DNA of 64,000 nt from Rapidithrix thailandica (GCF_039710355.1 NZ_JBDKWZ010000001.1:558001-622000), one strand, 5' to 3'. Shown: positions 27,219 through 35,441, counted from the stretch's first letter. The notes: generated from the sequence alone by a model not told the origin. Numbers and translations: made by a program.

Positions 27219-27575
27219 ATGAAAAAGATCTATTACCTTTCTACTTGTGATACTTGTAAACGGATCATGAAAGAATTGGGAATCGGAGAGGAATTTGAAA
27301 AACAAGATATCAAAACGGAAGCGATCACTGAAAGCCAACTGGACGAAATGGCAACGTTAGCAGGAACTTATGAGTGCTTGTTTAGCCGGGTGGCCAGAAA
27401 GTATAAAGCCATGGGGTTGAAGGATCAAACCTTGACAGAGGAAGATTACAAGCGCCTTATTTTAGAAGAGTACACTTTCTTAAAGCGTCCGGTATTTTTG
27501 ATTGAGGGAGAGATTTTTATTGGAAACAGTAAGAAGAATATCCAAAACGTAGCGGAAAAATTACAAGGAAACTAA
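27219..27575 (+). CDS. ArsC/Spx-family thioredoxin-fold protein
   Basis: A 118-residue protein of the arsenate-reductase (ArsC)/Spx/MgsR fold. The N-terminus is YYLSTCDTCKRIMKELG, with a CxxC in which the first Cys is the family's reactive residue, followed by the helix-strand pattern ending in LKRPVFLIEGEIFIGNSKKNI, the cis-proline region of the fold. It is not next to arsenic genes, and the conserved Arg triad of ArsC is not clear, so a redox or regulatory role is as likely as arsenate reduction. It stands between pruA and ruvX on the same strand. Confidence 0.82.
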   Translation: MKKIYYLSTCDTCKRIMKELGIGEEFEKQDIKTEAITESQLDEMATLAGTYECLFSRVARKYKAMGLKDQTLTEEDYKRLILEEYTFLKRPVFLIEGEIFIGNSKKNIQNVAEKLQGN

Positions 27576-27672
27576 TTTCCAAGAACTCAAAAAAAGGAAT
27601 GGGTATCAAGGGGTTGGCAAAGCTTTTTTGCACGAATCTCTTTAGGCTAAGCGACTAAAGCTGAAAATTTTA

Positions 27673-27680
27673 TAATTTTG
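27673..27680 (+). promoter_or_regulatory. Bacteroidota-type -7 box before ruvX
   Basis: TAATTTTG fits TAnnTTTG and ends 17 bases before the ruvX ATG, implying an almost leaderless or very short-leader message. Confidence 0.5.
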
Positions 27681-27697
27681 TAGCTTGAATATAAACT

Positions 27698-28111
27698 ATG
27701 GGAAGAATAATTGCAATTGACTACGGGTTAAAGCGTGTGGGGATGGCGGTGACAGATCCGTTGAAGATCATCGCGAGTGTGCTGGAAACGGTTCCTACTC
27801 AGGAAGTCACGGAGTATTTGAAAGACTATTTCGGAAGGGAGGAGGTAGAAGCTATTGTGCTGGGCATGCCGGTTAACTTGGATGGGAGTGATACGGATTC
27901 CACTCCTCATGTAAAAGGTTTTCATAAGAGATTAAAAAAACTATTTCCTGAAAAACCGGTGCACCTGGTAGATGAACGCTTCACCTCTAAAATGGCTCAG
28001 GATGCTATGCTTCGGGGAGGAATGAAGAAAAAAGACAGACGGGTGAAAGGCAATGTGGATAAAATCAGTGCCACTATCATATTACAATCTTTTTTGGACC
28101 AACAGCTCTAA
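27698..28111 (+). CDS. ruvX: Putative pre-16S rRNA nuclease YqgF (RuvX)
   Basis: YqgF/RuvX family, 137 residues, RNase-H-like fold. Visible are the N-terminal IAIDYGLKRVGMAVTD with the first catalytic Asp, VLGMPVNLDGS, and VHLVDERFTSKMAQ with the DER motif. In E. coli the homologue matures the 5' end of 16S rRNA; it was earlier called a Holliday junction resolvase. It is followed within 80 bases by def, giving a small housekeeping cluster tied to translation. Confidence 0.93.
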   Translation: MGRIIAIDYGLKRVGMAVTDPLKIIASVLETVPTQEVTEYLKDYFGREEVEAIVLGMPVNLDGSDTDSTPHVKGFHKRLKKLFPEKPVHLVDERFTSKMAQDAMLRGGMKKKDRRVKGNVDKISATIILQSFLDQQL

Positions 28112-28190
28112 AAGACAACGTTGAGGACAGTAGCAAGAAACAAAAAATCTTTCTGAAGTATTAACTTGTAAATTTTACAGTATTAAGTCA

Positions 28191-28748
28191 ATGATATATC
28201 CAATAGTAGCTTACGGAGATCCGGTTCTTAAAAAAATGGCTGAAGATATTGACCCTAAGGGAGATATTGATGTAAAGAAGCTGGCCGAAGATATGTTTGA
28301 AACCATGTACAATGCCAATGGGGTAGGGTTGGCAGCTCCCCAAATCGGGAAAAGCATCCGGATGTTTGTTGTGGATGGCTCCGGTTTTGAAGAAGACGAC
28401 ATGATGGATTTTAAGAAAGTCTTTATCAACCCGGAAATTGTAGAAGAACATGGAGAAGAGTGGGGGTTTGAAGAAGGATGCTTGAGTATCCCGGGGATTC
28501 GGGAAGAAGTTTTCCGGAATGCCAAAGTGTTGATCCGGTATTTTGACGAGGAGTGGAACGAACATGAAGAAGAGCTGGACGGCTTAAAAGCCCGGGTAGT
28601 ACAACACGAATACGATCATATCGAAGGCATCTTGTTCACGGATTATTTAAGCGGTTTGAAAAAAAGATTGCTAAAAGGCAAGTTGGCAAACATCAGTAAA
28701 GGAAAAGTGAAACATGATTATCGTATGCGTTTTCCTGTGAAAAAATAA
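28191..28748 (+). CDS. def: Peptide deformylase
   Basis: Removes the N-formyl group from nascent proteins. The 185-residue protein has all three family motifs: GVGLAAPQIG (GxGxAAxQ) near residue 42, EEGCLSIPG (EGCLS) with the metal-ligand Cys, and QHEYDHIEG (HExDH) with the two ligand histidines and catalytic Glu. The third motif has Tyr where many have Phe, a common variant. The ATG at 28191 gives the standard MIYPIVAYGDPVLKK start. Confidence 0.97.
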   Translation: MIYPIVAYGDPVLKKMAEDIDPKGDIDVKKLAEDMFETMYNANGVGLAAPQIGKSIRMFVVDGSGFEEDDMMDFKKVFINPEIVEEHGEEWGFEEGCLSIPGIREEVFRNAKVLIRYFDEEWNEHEEELDGLKARVVQHEYDHIEGILFTDYLSGLKKRLLKGKLANISKGKVKHDYRMRFPVKK

Positions 28749-28774
28749 GTATTTGCTTGTTTGGAAGAAAAAAG

Positions 28775-28812
28775 AAGGGAGTGAGGGCTGTTCGTGTCGC
28801 CTTGGCTCCCTT
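28775..28812 (+). terminator. Probable terminator of def
   Basis: Outer seven-base stem (28775-28781 with 28806-28812) with a partly paired interior and following T-rich sequence. Confidence 0.5.
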
Positions 28813-28880
28813 TTGTTTTTGAGAATTGTATTTGGATTTTTTTGTGAAATCCGCGTAATTGACTCTGCAAAAGATTGCTC

Positions 28881-29366
28881 ATGAATAGATATAAATTACT
28901 TGTTTTTATCCCTTTTGTCTTTTTGTTGATGCTAACAGGCTGCCTTTCGGATAGTGACCCTGACCCGGATGGAAGAAGTGCTTTGGACGTTGAAACCTTA
29001 AACCTGATCAACCAATACCGGAAGGCGAAAAGTTTACCTCTTTTAAAACATAGCCTGGTTGTATACGAACAGGCCCGTATACATTCTCAAAACATGGCTG
29101 ATCACAACAGCCCGTTCGGGCATTCCGGATATAATTTCAGGTTAGAGCAAATCAAAAAGTTTATCTCGGTAGGCATTGCCAGTGAACTGGTGGCGTTTAA
29201 TGCTGTAGACAATCCCGCCTTCCAAGCATACGATACCTGGGTAAATGATTCCACCAGCAAATCCCACCTGGATAATTCTCGCTATAGCCATGCCGGATTG
29301 GCGGCTGTCAACTCCTTTGACGGCCGGTTCTATTTTACCTTGATTCTCATCCAAGAAAAACAATAG
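28881..29366 (+). CDS. CAP/SCP-domain lipoprotein
   Basis: From the ATG at 28881, 161 residues: signal peptide with lipobox LLMLTGC (Cys near residue 21), then a CAP (cysteine-rich secretory, antigen 5, PR-1) domain with LNLINQYRKAKSLPLL, ARIHSQNMADHN, the His in FGHSGYN, ASELVAF in place of the usual GEN-type segment, and the final HLDNSRYSHAGLAAV. The two conserved His and a Glu form the CAP cavity. The frame is open two codons further to a TTG at 28875, not preferred. CAP proteins of bacteria are secreted, and their function is mostly unknown; calcium- or lipid-binding has been proposed. Confidence 0.85.
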   Translation: MNRYKLLVFIPFVFLLMLTGCLSDSDPDPDGRSALDVETLNLINQYRKAKSLPLLKHSLVVYEQARIHSQNMADHNSPFGHSGYNFRLEQIKKFISVGIASELVAFNAVDNPAFQAYDTWVNDSTSKSHLDNSRYSHAGLAAVNSFDGRFYFTLILIQEKQ

Positions 29367-29543
29367 CATTGAACAAACATAGTGGAATGGGTACGTGTTA
29401 CAGTTAAAGAGAGGTGCTAACACTGTTCGACCCATACAAGCAAAAAAACGCAAATCGGTGCCGTTTTGTGAAGGATTCACGGAAAGGGGTTGTCTGCCAA
29501 GTATCTCCTTCTTTAATTTGCCGGAAAAACACACACTTTTTTT

Positions 29544-30419
29544 ATGATTTTAATTGCAGACAGCGGCTCCACAAAAACGGATTGGCGGATCATCCATGAA
29601 AATGATGCGATCACTCAAGTAAGTACCACCGGGTTGAATCCCTTCTTTATCAGTGCTGATGAAATAGGAGCATACCTTATCGAAAACCTATTGCCCAAAA
29701 TCGAGCTTCCCATTCGGAAAATCTATTTTTACGGGGCCGGTTGTAGTACCGGGCAAGCCAAGGCTACTATCCGGACAGGGCTTTCTCACGTGTTTTCGGA
29801 GGCGTCCATTGAGGTTTATGATGATATGTTGGCTGCCGCCAGAGCGGCTTGTAACCATGAGGAAGGCATTGTGTGCATCCTGGGCACGGGTTCAAATTCC
29901 TGTTTATACAAAGAGGGAAAAATAGTACAGACCTCACCCAGCAACGGCATTTGGTTTGGCGATGAGGGAAGTGCCGGTTATATGGGGAAAATGTTGATTC
30001 AGGCTTATTTAAACCAGGAACTTCCCGAAGAGTTGGTTCGGAAGTTCGAAAAGAAATATGACCAACGGAGAGCCGATATTTTAGAAAACGTATATTCCAA
30101 ACCACATCCTAATCGATATCTGGCTTCTTTTTCCCGTTTCGTTTTCCATCATATGAACCATCCTTTTATTTACAAATTAGTATATGAAGGTTTTCAGACT
30201 TTCTTTCGGAAAACCGTTTGTAAATATCCGGACTATCAGCGTTATCCGGTGCATTGTGTGGGTTCGGTGGGGTTTTATTACGCCAATGTTCTTCGTAAAG
30301 TGGCCAATGAATTACAAATTCCTTTGAAAAATATTCTGGAATCACCCATTGCAGGGCTTACCTTATTTCATCAGGAAGAATACAGACAACAATTGGCCAA
30401 AAAGAAAAAAGCTGAATAG
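29544..30419 (+). CDS. BadF/BadG-type ATPase, probable N-acetylglucosamine kinase
   Basis: A 291-residue ASKHA-fold protein. The phosphate-1 motif LIADSGSTKTDWRI is at the N-terminus, phosphate-2 is VCILGTGSNSCLY with GDEGSAGYMG after it, and the adenosine motif is HCVGSVGFYYA. These match the BadF/BadG/BcrA/BcrD ATPase family, whose single-domain Bacteroidota members are annotated as GlcNAc kinases used in cell-wall amino-sugar recycling. The substrate is an inference. Its stop codon lies inside a hairpin shared with the convergent gene at 30432. Confidence 0.85.
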   Translation: MILIADSGSTKTDWRIIHENDAITQVSTTGLNPFFISADEIGAYLIENLLPKIELPIRKIYFYGAGCSTGQAKATIRTGLSHVFSEASIEVYDDMLAAARAACNHEEGIVCILGTGSNSCLYKEGKIVQTSPSNGIWFGDEGSAGYMGKMLIQAYLNQELPEELVRKFEKKYDQRRADILENVYSKPHPNRYLASFSRFVFHHMNHPFIYKLVYEGFQTFFRKTVCKYPDYQRYPVHCVGSVGFYYANVLRKVANELQIPLKNILESPIAGLTLFHQEEYRQQLAKKKKAE

Positions 30420-30440
30420 AAAAGATTCTACTCAGCTTTT
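30407..30440. terminator. Bidirectional terminator overlapping both convergent coding ends
   Basis: Fifteen-base stem (30407-30421 with 30426-30440, one wobble pair, four-base loop) flanked by A and T runs. It covers the stop codon of the kinase (30417-30419) and that of the opposite gene (30432-30434), which lie 12 bases apart. Confidence 0.75.
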
Positions 30441-30722
30441 GCTCTCTTGTTTTAATTTTTGAATTTGTTCTTTAAACTCATCAATCTCCCGGATTTTTTC
30501 TTGAATTTCCGGGTGCTGACTATCTATCGTTTCCCCGTTTTGATTTTCATGGTAAATAAGACTGCCAATATCCCGGTAGTGGGTGTTGACTTTCCATTTC
30601 AATTGGTTGATTTCCAGTTGGGCTTTGCCGGAGTCGATGAGTTTGTGGGTGCGGTCCAGAAGGCTGGATAAAGCCATCCGTACTTCGTGCCAGAATTCGT
30701 TAATTTGTTTTTCCAGGTTCAT
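30432..30722 (-). CDS. Small coiled-coil protein of unknown function
   Basis: A 96-residue charged, all-helical protein (MNLEKQINEFWHEVRMALSSLLDRTHKLID...), with heptad-like spacing over residues 1-50 and again over 70-95 (IREIDEFKEQIQKLKQE). No signal peptide, membrane segment or cysteine. It may be compared with small cytoplasmic helical proteins found as single genes in Bacteroidota, but I do not recognise a named family. It is convergent with the kinase gene and is read in the same direction as pcm, which lies 181 bases upstream of it. Confidence 0.7.
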   Translation of the reverse strand: MNLEKQINEFWHEVRMALSSLLDRTHKLIDSGKAQLEINQLKWKVNTHYRDIGSLIYHENQNGETIDSQHPEIQEKIREIDEFKEQIQKLKQESKS

Positions 30723-30903
30723 GGTTTTTAAGGGGAAATGCCGGGTTGATTAACAACCCGGCGAAAAGTATTGAATAATGATTCGCGTTATCAATGACAA
30801 CTGGTGTCTTGGTATTTTTTACGGAACATTCGGGACGAATGTTCCTTTAGGCTTAAAATCGAGCCTGTTACAAGGGCCGTTTTTGTTTGGAAGAAAATAT
30901 GTT

Positions 30904-31557
30904 TTATTGCCCCCACCCGTAGTCTCCCCGCAGTTGAACAAAGGCAAAGTTACCACAGTCGATTTTCCGGATTTTTCGCTCACCTTCCTTCACGATTTTC
31001 AGCATATGTTGGCTGGTCAGGTTGCCTACGGGTATGACCAAAATTCCCCCTATTTTTAGTTGAGCGAGCAAGGCTTCGGGTACGGAAGGGGCCCCGGCGG
31101 TTACAATAATTTTATCATACGGTGCAAAGTTTGGAGCCCCTTTGCTGCCATCTCCATATAAAAAAGTGGCCCGGTAACCCAACTTCGTTAAGAGTTTGGT
31201 AGCTTTTAAATGCAGTTTGCGATTGTACTCAATGGTCACTAGTTCCGTGTCCAATTCTAATAAAATGCTTGCCTGGTAGCCGGATCCCGTGCCTATTTCC
31301 AGTACCTTATCACCTTCCTCTAGTTCTAAAAGTGAGGATTGGAAAGCTACCGTATAAGGTTGTGAAATCGTTTGACCTTCGCCAATGGCAAAGGCTTTGT
31401 CTTGATAAGCATGTTCTACAAAAGCACTGTCCATAAAAAAATGTCGGGGAACTTTACGCATGGCAGCCAGTACTCGTTCATCTCTTATTCCCTTTTTTTG
31501 TAAAGAGTCAACCAGGGCATTGCGCATTCCTTTGTGTTTGTATGTATCTTCCAGCAT
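30904..31557 (-). CDS. pcm: Protein-L-isoaspartate O-methyltransferase
   Basis: Repairs isoaspartyl residues in aged proteins using S-adenosylmethionine. The 217-residue protein shows the family-specific VPRHFFMDSAFVEHAYQDKA segment with the following GEGQTISQPY, the SAM-binding motif VLEIGTGSGYQASIL, and the IIVTAGAPSVPEALL block. The ATG at 31557 gives the common MLEDTYKHKGMRNALVDSL start. Single-gene unit or co-transcribed with the coiled-coil gene. Confidence 0.95.
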   Translation of the reverse strand: MLEDTYKHKGMRNALVDSLQKKGIRDERVLAAMRKVPRHFFMDSAFVEHAYQDKAFAIGEGQTISQPYTVAFQSSLLELEEGDKVLEIGTGSGYQASILLELDTELVTIEYNRKLHLKATKLLTKLGYRATFLYGDGSKGAPNFAPYDKIIVTAGAPSVPEALLAQLKIGGILVIPVGNLTSQHMLKIVKEGERKIRKIDCGNFAFVQLRGDYGWGQ

Positions 31558-31896
31558 TTTTCCAGTAAGGTAATAATCTTTCTATAGTGCAATCTTAACA
31601 AATATGAGAGAAAACAGGGGCAGCTTCTCTCCGGAGCTGCTTTTTGCTTGTGAACAATATAGGCTTGTACCTTTATAATATCAACAAAATATTCACAAAC
31701 AAGGATCTTCTCTGAAAAGCTATGGTTATTTGCGTTTTGGTTTGTTTTTTTACAGGAGAAATCCTTAAACAAAGAGTCAAGAGAGGGAGTTGGGAATTAG
31801 TTTACTGATGCCACCGCATATCCATTACAGGTCGCAGATGCCTAACAACCAGGTAAACCCCTCCGAATTAAACATCAATTTTCAACCATAATTTAA
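31558..31896. other. Divergent gap between pcm and the DUF819 gene
   Basis: 339 bases with no credible gene. It contains a six-base-stem hairpin at 31620-31640 (GCAGCT with AGCTGC) followed by five T on the plus strand; no plus-strand gene precedes it, so it is either an attenuator-like element or unrelated to transcription ends. Confidence 0.5.
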
Positions 31897-33153
31897 ATGG
31901 AACCACTATTTACCAACGATGCCATCGTTTTGGGGCTACTAACTATTGTACTTGCGCTAATATTTATCACAGCAGGAAGCTCCAACCCTTTTTGGAAGAA
32001 GTTTTATACTTACATCCCCTCTTTATTACTCTGTTATTTTATTCCCGCCTTTCTCAACTGGCCTTTAGGCTTGGTTTCCGGAGAAGAATCGAACTTGTAT
32101 TTTGTCTCTTCCCGTTATTTACTGCCTGCCAGTTTGGTGCTTTTATGTTTGAGCATCGATATTAAAGGAATTATAAAATTAGGGCCTAAAGCCATTATCA
32201 TGTTTTTAACCGCTACGATGGGAATCGTAGTAGGAGGGCCGATTGCTATTTTAATCATCTCTTTGATTGCCCCGGGATTATTGAACCTCTCCAGTACGGA
32301 AGAGGTTTGGAGAGGGCTGGCCACGATTGCCGGTAGCTGGATTGGGGGAGGAGCAAACCAAACCGCTATGAAAGAAATTTTTAAAGTAAGTGACAGTTTG
32401 TTTGCCTCTATGCTGGTGGTGGATGTGGTAGTCGCTAATATCTGGATGGGTTTTTTGCTGTATGGAGCGAACATTACCAAGAAAATAGACCGCTGGTTAA
32501 AAGCGGATGCTTCGGCCATTGATGAACTGAAACACCGGGTGGAAAATTACCAGGCAAGCATTGCCAAGATCCCGAATGTGACGGACTACATTATGATTTT
32601 AGCTGTGGGCTTTGGGGCTACCGCTTTGGCTCATATGGGTTCTGATTTGATCACACCTTATATGAAGCAATTCACAGATACCTTGGAACAGCTGCGTCTT
32701 AATTCTTTGACCTCTGGCTTTTTCTGGCTGGTAGTCATTGCGACTACGTTGGGATTCATATTGTCTTTTACCCGCTTTCGCAAATTAGAAGGAGTCGGGG
32801 CATCCAAAATCGGTAGCGTCTTTATTTATGTACTGGTCGCTTCCATTGGCATGAAAATGAACTTAAAAGAAGTGTTAGACAACCTCGGTTTGTTTGCCAT
32901 AGGCTTGATTTGGATGTCGATCCATGCGTTGGTTTTGATCCTTATGGCCAAGCTTATCAAAGCCCCGTTTTTCTTTGTGGCTGTGGGAAGCCAGGCCAAT
33001 GTCGGTGGGGCGGCTTCCGCTCCGATTGTCGCTTCTGCATTTAGTTCTTCTTTGGCACCGGTAGGGGCGCTGATGGCCGTGTTGGGATATGCATTGGGCA
33101 CCTACGGGGCCTTGGTTTGTGCACAACTGATGCAGTTGGCATCCTCTATGTAA
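31897..33153 (+). CDS. DUF819-family membrane protein
   Basis: A 418-residue integral membrane protein with about ten to twelve hydrophobic segments from residue 10 onward, and the family's conserved small-residue stretches GSWIGGGANQTAMKEIF (near residues 146-162) and VGSQANVGGAASAPIVASAF (near 365-385). These two inverted-repeat-like blocks are characteristic of DUF819 (YjcL-type) proteins, whose fold resembles anion or cation exchangers; transport activity has not been established for the family. The ATG at 31897 starts directly before the first membrane helix. Confidence 0.85.
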   Translation: MEPLFTNDAIVLGLLTIVLALIFITAGSSNPFWKKFYTYIPSLLLCYFIPAFLNWPLGLVSGEESNLYFVSSRYLLPASLVLLCLSIDIKGIIKLGPKAIIMFLTATMGIVVGGPIAILIISLIAPGLLNLSSTEEVWRGLATIAGSWIGGGANQTAMKEIFKVSDSLFASMLVVDVVVANIWMGFLLYGANITKKIDRWLKADASAIDELKHRVENYQASIAKIPNVTDYIMILAVGFGATALAHMGSDLITPYMKQFTDTLEQLRLNSLTSGFFWLVVIATTLGFILSFTRFRKLEGVGASKIGSVFIYVLVASIGMKMNLKEVLDNLGLFAIGLIWMSIHALVLILMAKLIKAPFFFVAVGSQANVGGAASAPIVASAFSSSLAPVGALMAVLGYALGTYGALVCAQLMQLASSM

Positions 33154-33187
33154 CAATAGGATGAACAACCGATTTCCAAATTATCAG

Positions 33188-33217
33188 ACCCTTATTGAGC
33201 CGGATCTCAATAAGGGT
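33188..33217 (+). terminator. Terminator of the DUF819 gene
   Basis: Perfect 12-base inverted repeat (33188-33199 with 33206-33217, six-base loop) followed by a T-rich stretch. The thioesterase -7 box begins only 15 bases later. Confidence 0.75.
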
Positions 33218-33231
33218 TTGTTACTTTTGCA

Positions 33232-33239
33232 ATTGAAAA
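33232..33239 (+). promoter_or_regulatory. Bacteroidota-type -7 box before the thioesterase gene
   Basis: TACTTTTG fits TAnnTTTG and lies 21 bases before the GTG start at 33261, right after the upstream terminator. Confidence 0.5.
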
Positions 33240-33260
33240 AATCACCAAAAACTTTTAATC

Positions 33261-33785
33261 GTGAAAAAGCAAAAATTTGCGCATGAGTCACTGGTAACCA
33301 CCACCGAGATGGTGTTGCCTAACGATACCAATCCATTAAACAACCTGATGGGCGGACGATTGATGCATTTGATGGATGTGGTGGCTGCTATTTCGGCCCA
33401 AAAGCATTCGAACCGCATTGTGGTGACCGCATCGGTCGACAATGTTTCTTTCCAACATCCCATCGCATTAGGAGATGTGGTTTACCTGGAAGCGAAGGTA
33501 ACAAGGGCTTTTAACTCCTCTATGGAAGTACATATTAGAGTTTCTTCCGAAAATGTGCCTTCTGCCACTACCAGCCAAACCAATGAGGCTTTCTTTACCT
33601 TTGTAGCGGTGGATCAATCTGGTAATCCGATTGGTGTGCCGGAATTAGTACCCGAAACCAAAGATGAAATCGAATTGTATGAAGGGGCTTTGCGAAGAAG
33701 ACAATTACGCTTGGTGTTGGGAAAACGGATGAAACCCGAAGATGCTACGGAATTGAAATCTATTTTCTTTGATACTCAAAAATAA
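33261..33785 (+). CDS. Acyl-CoA thioesterase, hotdog fold (YciA/BACH type)
   Basis: A 174-residue hotdog-fold enzyme hydrolysing acyl-CoA. The N-terminal part has TEMVLPNDTNPLNNLMGGRLMHLMDVVAAISAQKHS, the hotdog helix with the catalytic Asn/Asp region, followed by VTASVDNVSFQHPIALGDVVYLEAKV. This pattern is that of the long-chain acyl-CoA hydrolase (BACH/YciA) group. It starts with GTG; no ATG is available at the proper place. The chain-length preference is unknown. Confidence 0.9.
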   Translation: MKKQKFAHESLVTTTEMVLPNDTNPLNNLMGGRLMHLMDVVAAISAQKHSNRIVVTASVDNVSFQHPIALGDVVYLEAKVTRAFNSSMEVHIRVSSENVPSATTSQTNEAFFTFVAVDQSGNPIGVPELVPETKDEIELYEGALRRRQLRLVLGKRMKPEDATELKSIFFDTQK

Positions 33786-34141
33786 AAAGAACACTTTTTA
33801 CAGAAAAGGAACCCGTCTTGACCTTATTTCCATAGGGTGAAGGCGGTTTTTTGTTGATGTAGCATCCAATCACCTCTTTGTTTTTAAGTTATCAACATTG
33901 TTGATAAGTGTGTTGATAACTTTTTTAGAAAGTAAGCCCCTCCCAGATCCTTTGAGTTGAGTGCGTAAATGTACCCGGTGTTTTGAGGTGTAAGTACAAT
34001 GGGACTGTTTTTCCAAAGAAGAATTCTCGCAGAAGGCTTACAAAGTTGATTTTCCCGAACATCTTCGGAATCGTACCTTACAAGTCAATATTTTCTTCTA
34101 ATTTTAAGCCAATTAAAAACACGATGACTAATTATTGAAAA
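33786..34141. other. Gap between thioesterase and cytochrome c genes
   Basis: 356 bases without a gene. Its notable content is the hairpin with three DnaA-box-like sequences at 33887-33927. The remainder is AT-rich and presumably carries the promoter of the cytochrome gene. Confidence 0.6.
33887..33927 (+). other. Hairpin containing three exact TTATCAACA (DnaA-box-like) sequences
   Basis: TTATCAACA on the plus strand at 33890-33898 and its complement TGTTGATAA at 33900-33908 and 33912-33920. The outer copies form a perfect 12-base stem (33887-33898 with 33912-33923), followed by a T-run to 33927. It therefore looks like both a terminator of the thioesterase gene and a small DnaA-box cluster. 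Confidence 0.5.
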
Positions 34142-34609
34142 ATGAAAAAATTAACGTATTTCAGCTATGCTTTACTGCTGGGCTTGACCATAGCCTGCGG
34201 TTCAAAAGAAGAAACAAACGATCAAAAAGCACAGGAAGTTGCCACCACCACTCCTAAAACCGAAACAGCGGCAAAGCCGGCGATACACCCCGGTAAAGGC
34301 GTTTACTCCAGAGTTTGTATGGTTTGCCATCAAAAAGACGGAACCGGTATTCCGAACATGTACCCTCCCTTGGAAAAATCAGACTGGGTAGCAGGGGATG
34401 AAGAGCGTTTGATCAATATTATGCTCAATGGCCTGGATGGGGAAATTACGGTAAATGGTGTAAAATACGAAGGAAATATGCCCCCGGTAAGCTATTTGAG
34501 TGATGCGGAAATTGCCAATGTGTTGTCCTATGTTCGGCAAAGTTTTGGCAATGATGCCCCGGCTGTTACCGAAGAAGCGGTTGCCAAAGTCCGGGCAGGA
34601 GGAAATTAA
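34142..34609 (+). CDS. Lipid-anchored c-type cytochrome
   Basis: A 155-residue lipoprotein: signal peptide with lipobox LTIAC (Cys near residue 20), a Thr/Ala/Glu-rich linker to about residue 50, then one class I cytochrome c domain with the haem-binding CMVCH (residues near 59-63), QKDGTGIPNMYPPL, and the distal ligand Met in GNMPPVSYLSDAEIANVLSYVR. It probably acts as a one-electron carrier on the outside of the cytoplasmic membrane or at the outer membrane. It is 43 bases upstream of the SDR gene, but the two products share no obvious pathway. Confidence 0.92.
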   Translation: MKKLTYFSYALLLGLTIACGSKEETNDQKAQEVATTTPKTETAAKPAIHPGKGVYSRVCMVCHQKDGTGIPNMYPPLEKSDWVAGDEERLINIMLNGLDGEITVNGVKYEGNMPPVSYLSDAEIANVLSYVRQSFGNDAPAVTEEAVAKVRAGGN

Positions 34610-34652
34610 CTATAGAGAAAGGGTCTTTTACGAAATATTACCTTGAAATCCA

Positions 34653-35441
34653 ATGGATTTAAATTTAAAAAAGAAACAGGCAGTGGTCTGCGGGTCTACG
34701 CAAGGGATTGGCAAGGCGGTAGCTTTGGAACTGGCAAGTTTGGGGGCTTCGGTGACTCTGGTAGCCAGAAATGAAGAAAAGCTTCAACAGGTATTGTCAG
34801 AGTTGGATACTACACAAGAACAAGTACATGACTACTTGGTAGCCGATTTCCAACAACCTGCACAATTGGCGGCAAGTATCGCTCGCTATGCTTCGGCAAA
34901 AGCGCAAGTGCATATTTTAGTTAACAATACCGGTGGGCCGGCCCCCGGTCAGGCAATAGACGCTCCGGTAGATGCATTTACCCAGGCTTTTTCGGCTCAT
35001 TTGGTTTGTAATCAACATTTGGTACAAGCCTTGGCGCCTTTGATGAAAAAAGTCCGGTATGGCCGGATTATCAATATTATTTCTACTTCGGTAAAAGTTC
35101 CTATTCCCAATCTGGGTGTTTCCAATACGATCCGGGGAGCAGTAGCCAGTTGGGCCAAAACTTTGGCAAGAGAATTGGCTCCTTTTGGCATTACGGTGAA
35201 TAATGTGTTGCCCGGCTTGACAAAAACGCAACGACTGGATTCACTTATTGCAAATAATGCTCAAAAAGCCGGGGTTACCGTAGAAGAACTGGCGCGTTCC
35301 ATGCAGGAGGCTATTCCGGCCCAACGTTTTGCGGAAGCCAGTGAAGTAGCCAATGCCGTAGCGTTTTTGGCCAGTCCGGCTGCTGCATTTGTCAATGGGG
35401 TAAATTTGCCGGTAGACGGAGGAAATACCCCTTGCTTGTAG
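34653..35441 (+). CDS. Short-chain dehydrogenase/reductase
   Basis: Classical SDR of 262 residues. The cofactor motif is GSTQGIGKAVALELA (TGxxxGxG variant with Ser-Thr), then NNTGG in place of NNAG, Ser in IISTSVK and a C-terminal PVDGGNTPCL typical of SDRs related to FabG. Remarkably the active-site Tyr of YxxxK is replaced: the segment reads VSNTIRGAVASWAKTLARELA, so the catalytic Tyr-Lys pair is not seen at the normal place. The subgroup with NTGGP and SNTIRGA is widespread and annotated as 3-oxoacyl reductase-like; the real substrate is unknown. Confidence 0.85.
   Translation: MDLNLKKKQAVVCGSTQGIGKAVALELASLGASVTLVARNEEKLQQVLSELDTTQEQVHDYLVADFQQPAQLAASIARYASAKAQVHILVNNTGGPAPGQAIDAPVDAFTQAFSAHLVCNQHLVQALAPLMKKVRYGRIINIISTSVKVPIPNLGVSNTIRGAVASWAKTLARELAPFGITVNNVLPGLTKTQRLDSLIANNAQKAGVTVEELARSMQEAIPAQRFAEASEVANAVAFLASPAAAFVNGVNLPVDGGNTPCL

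Noticed and set aside
27219..27575. Arsenate-resistance gene
   Set aside because: ArsC fold with CxxC, but no arsR, arsB or acr3 nearby, and the Arg residues of arsenate reductase are not clear, so a named function is not justified.
33887..33927. Replication origin
   Set aside because: Three DnaA-like boxes are too few without an AT-rich unwinding region; dnaA is not in the window and dnaN lies 10 kb away. Retained only as a DnaA-box-like hairpin.
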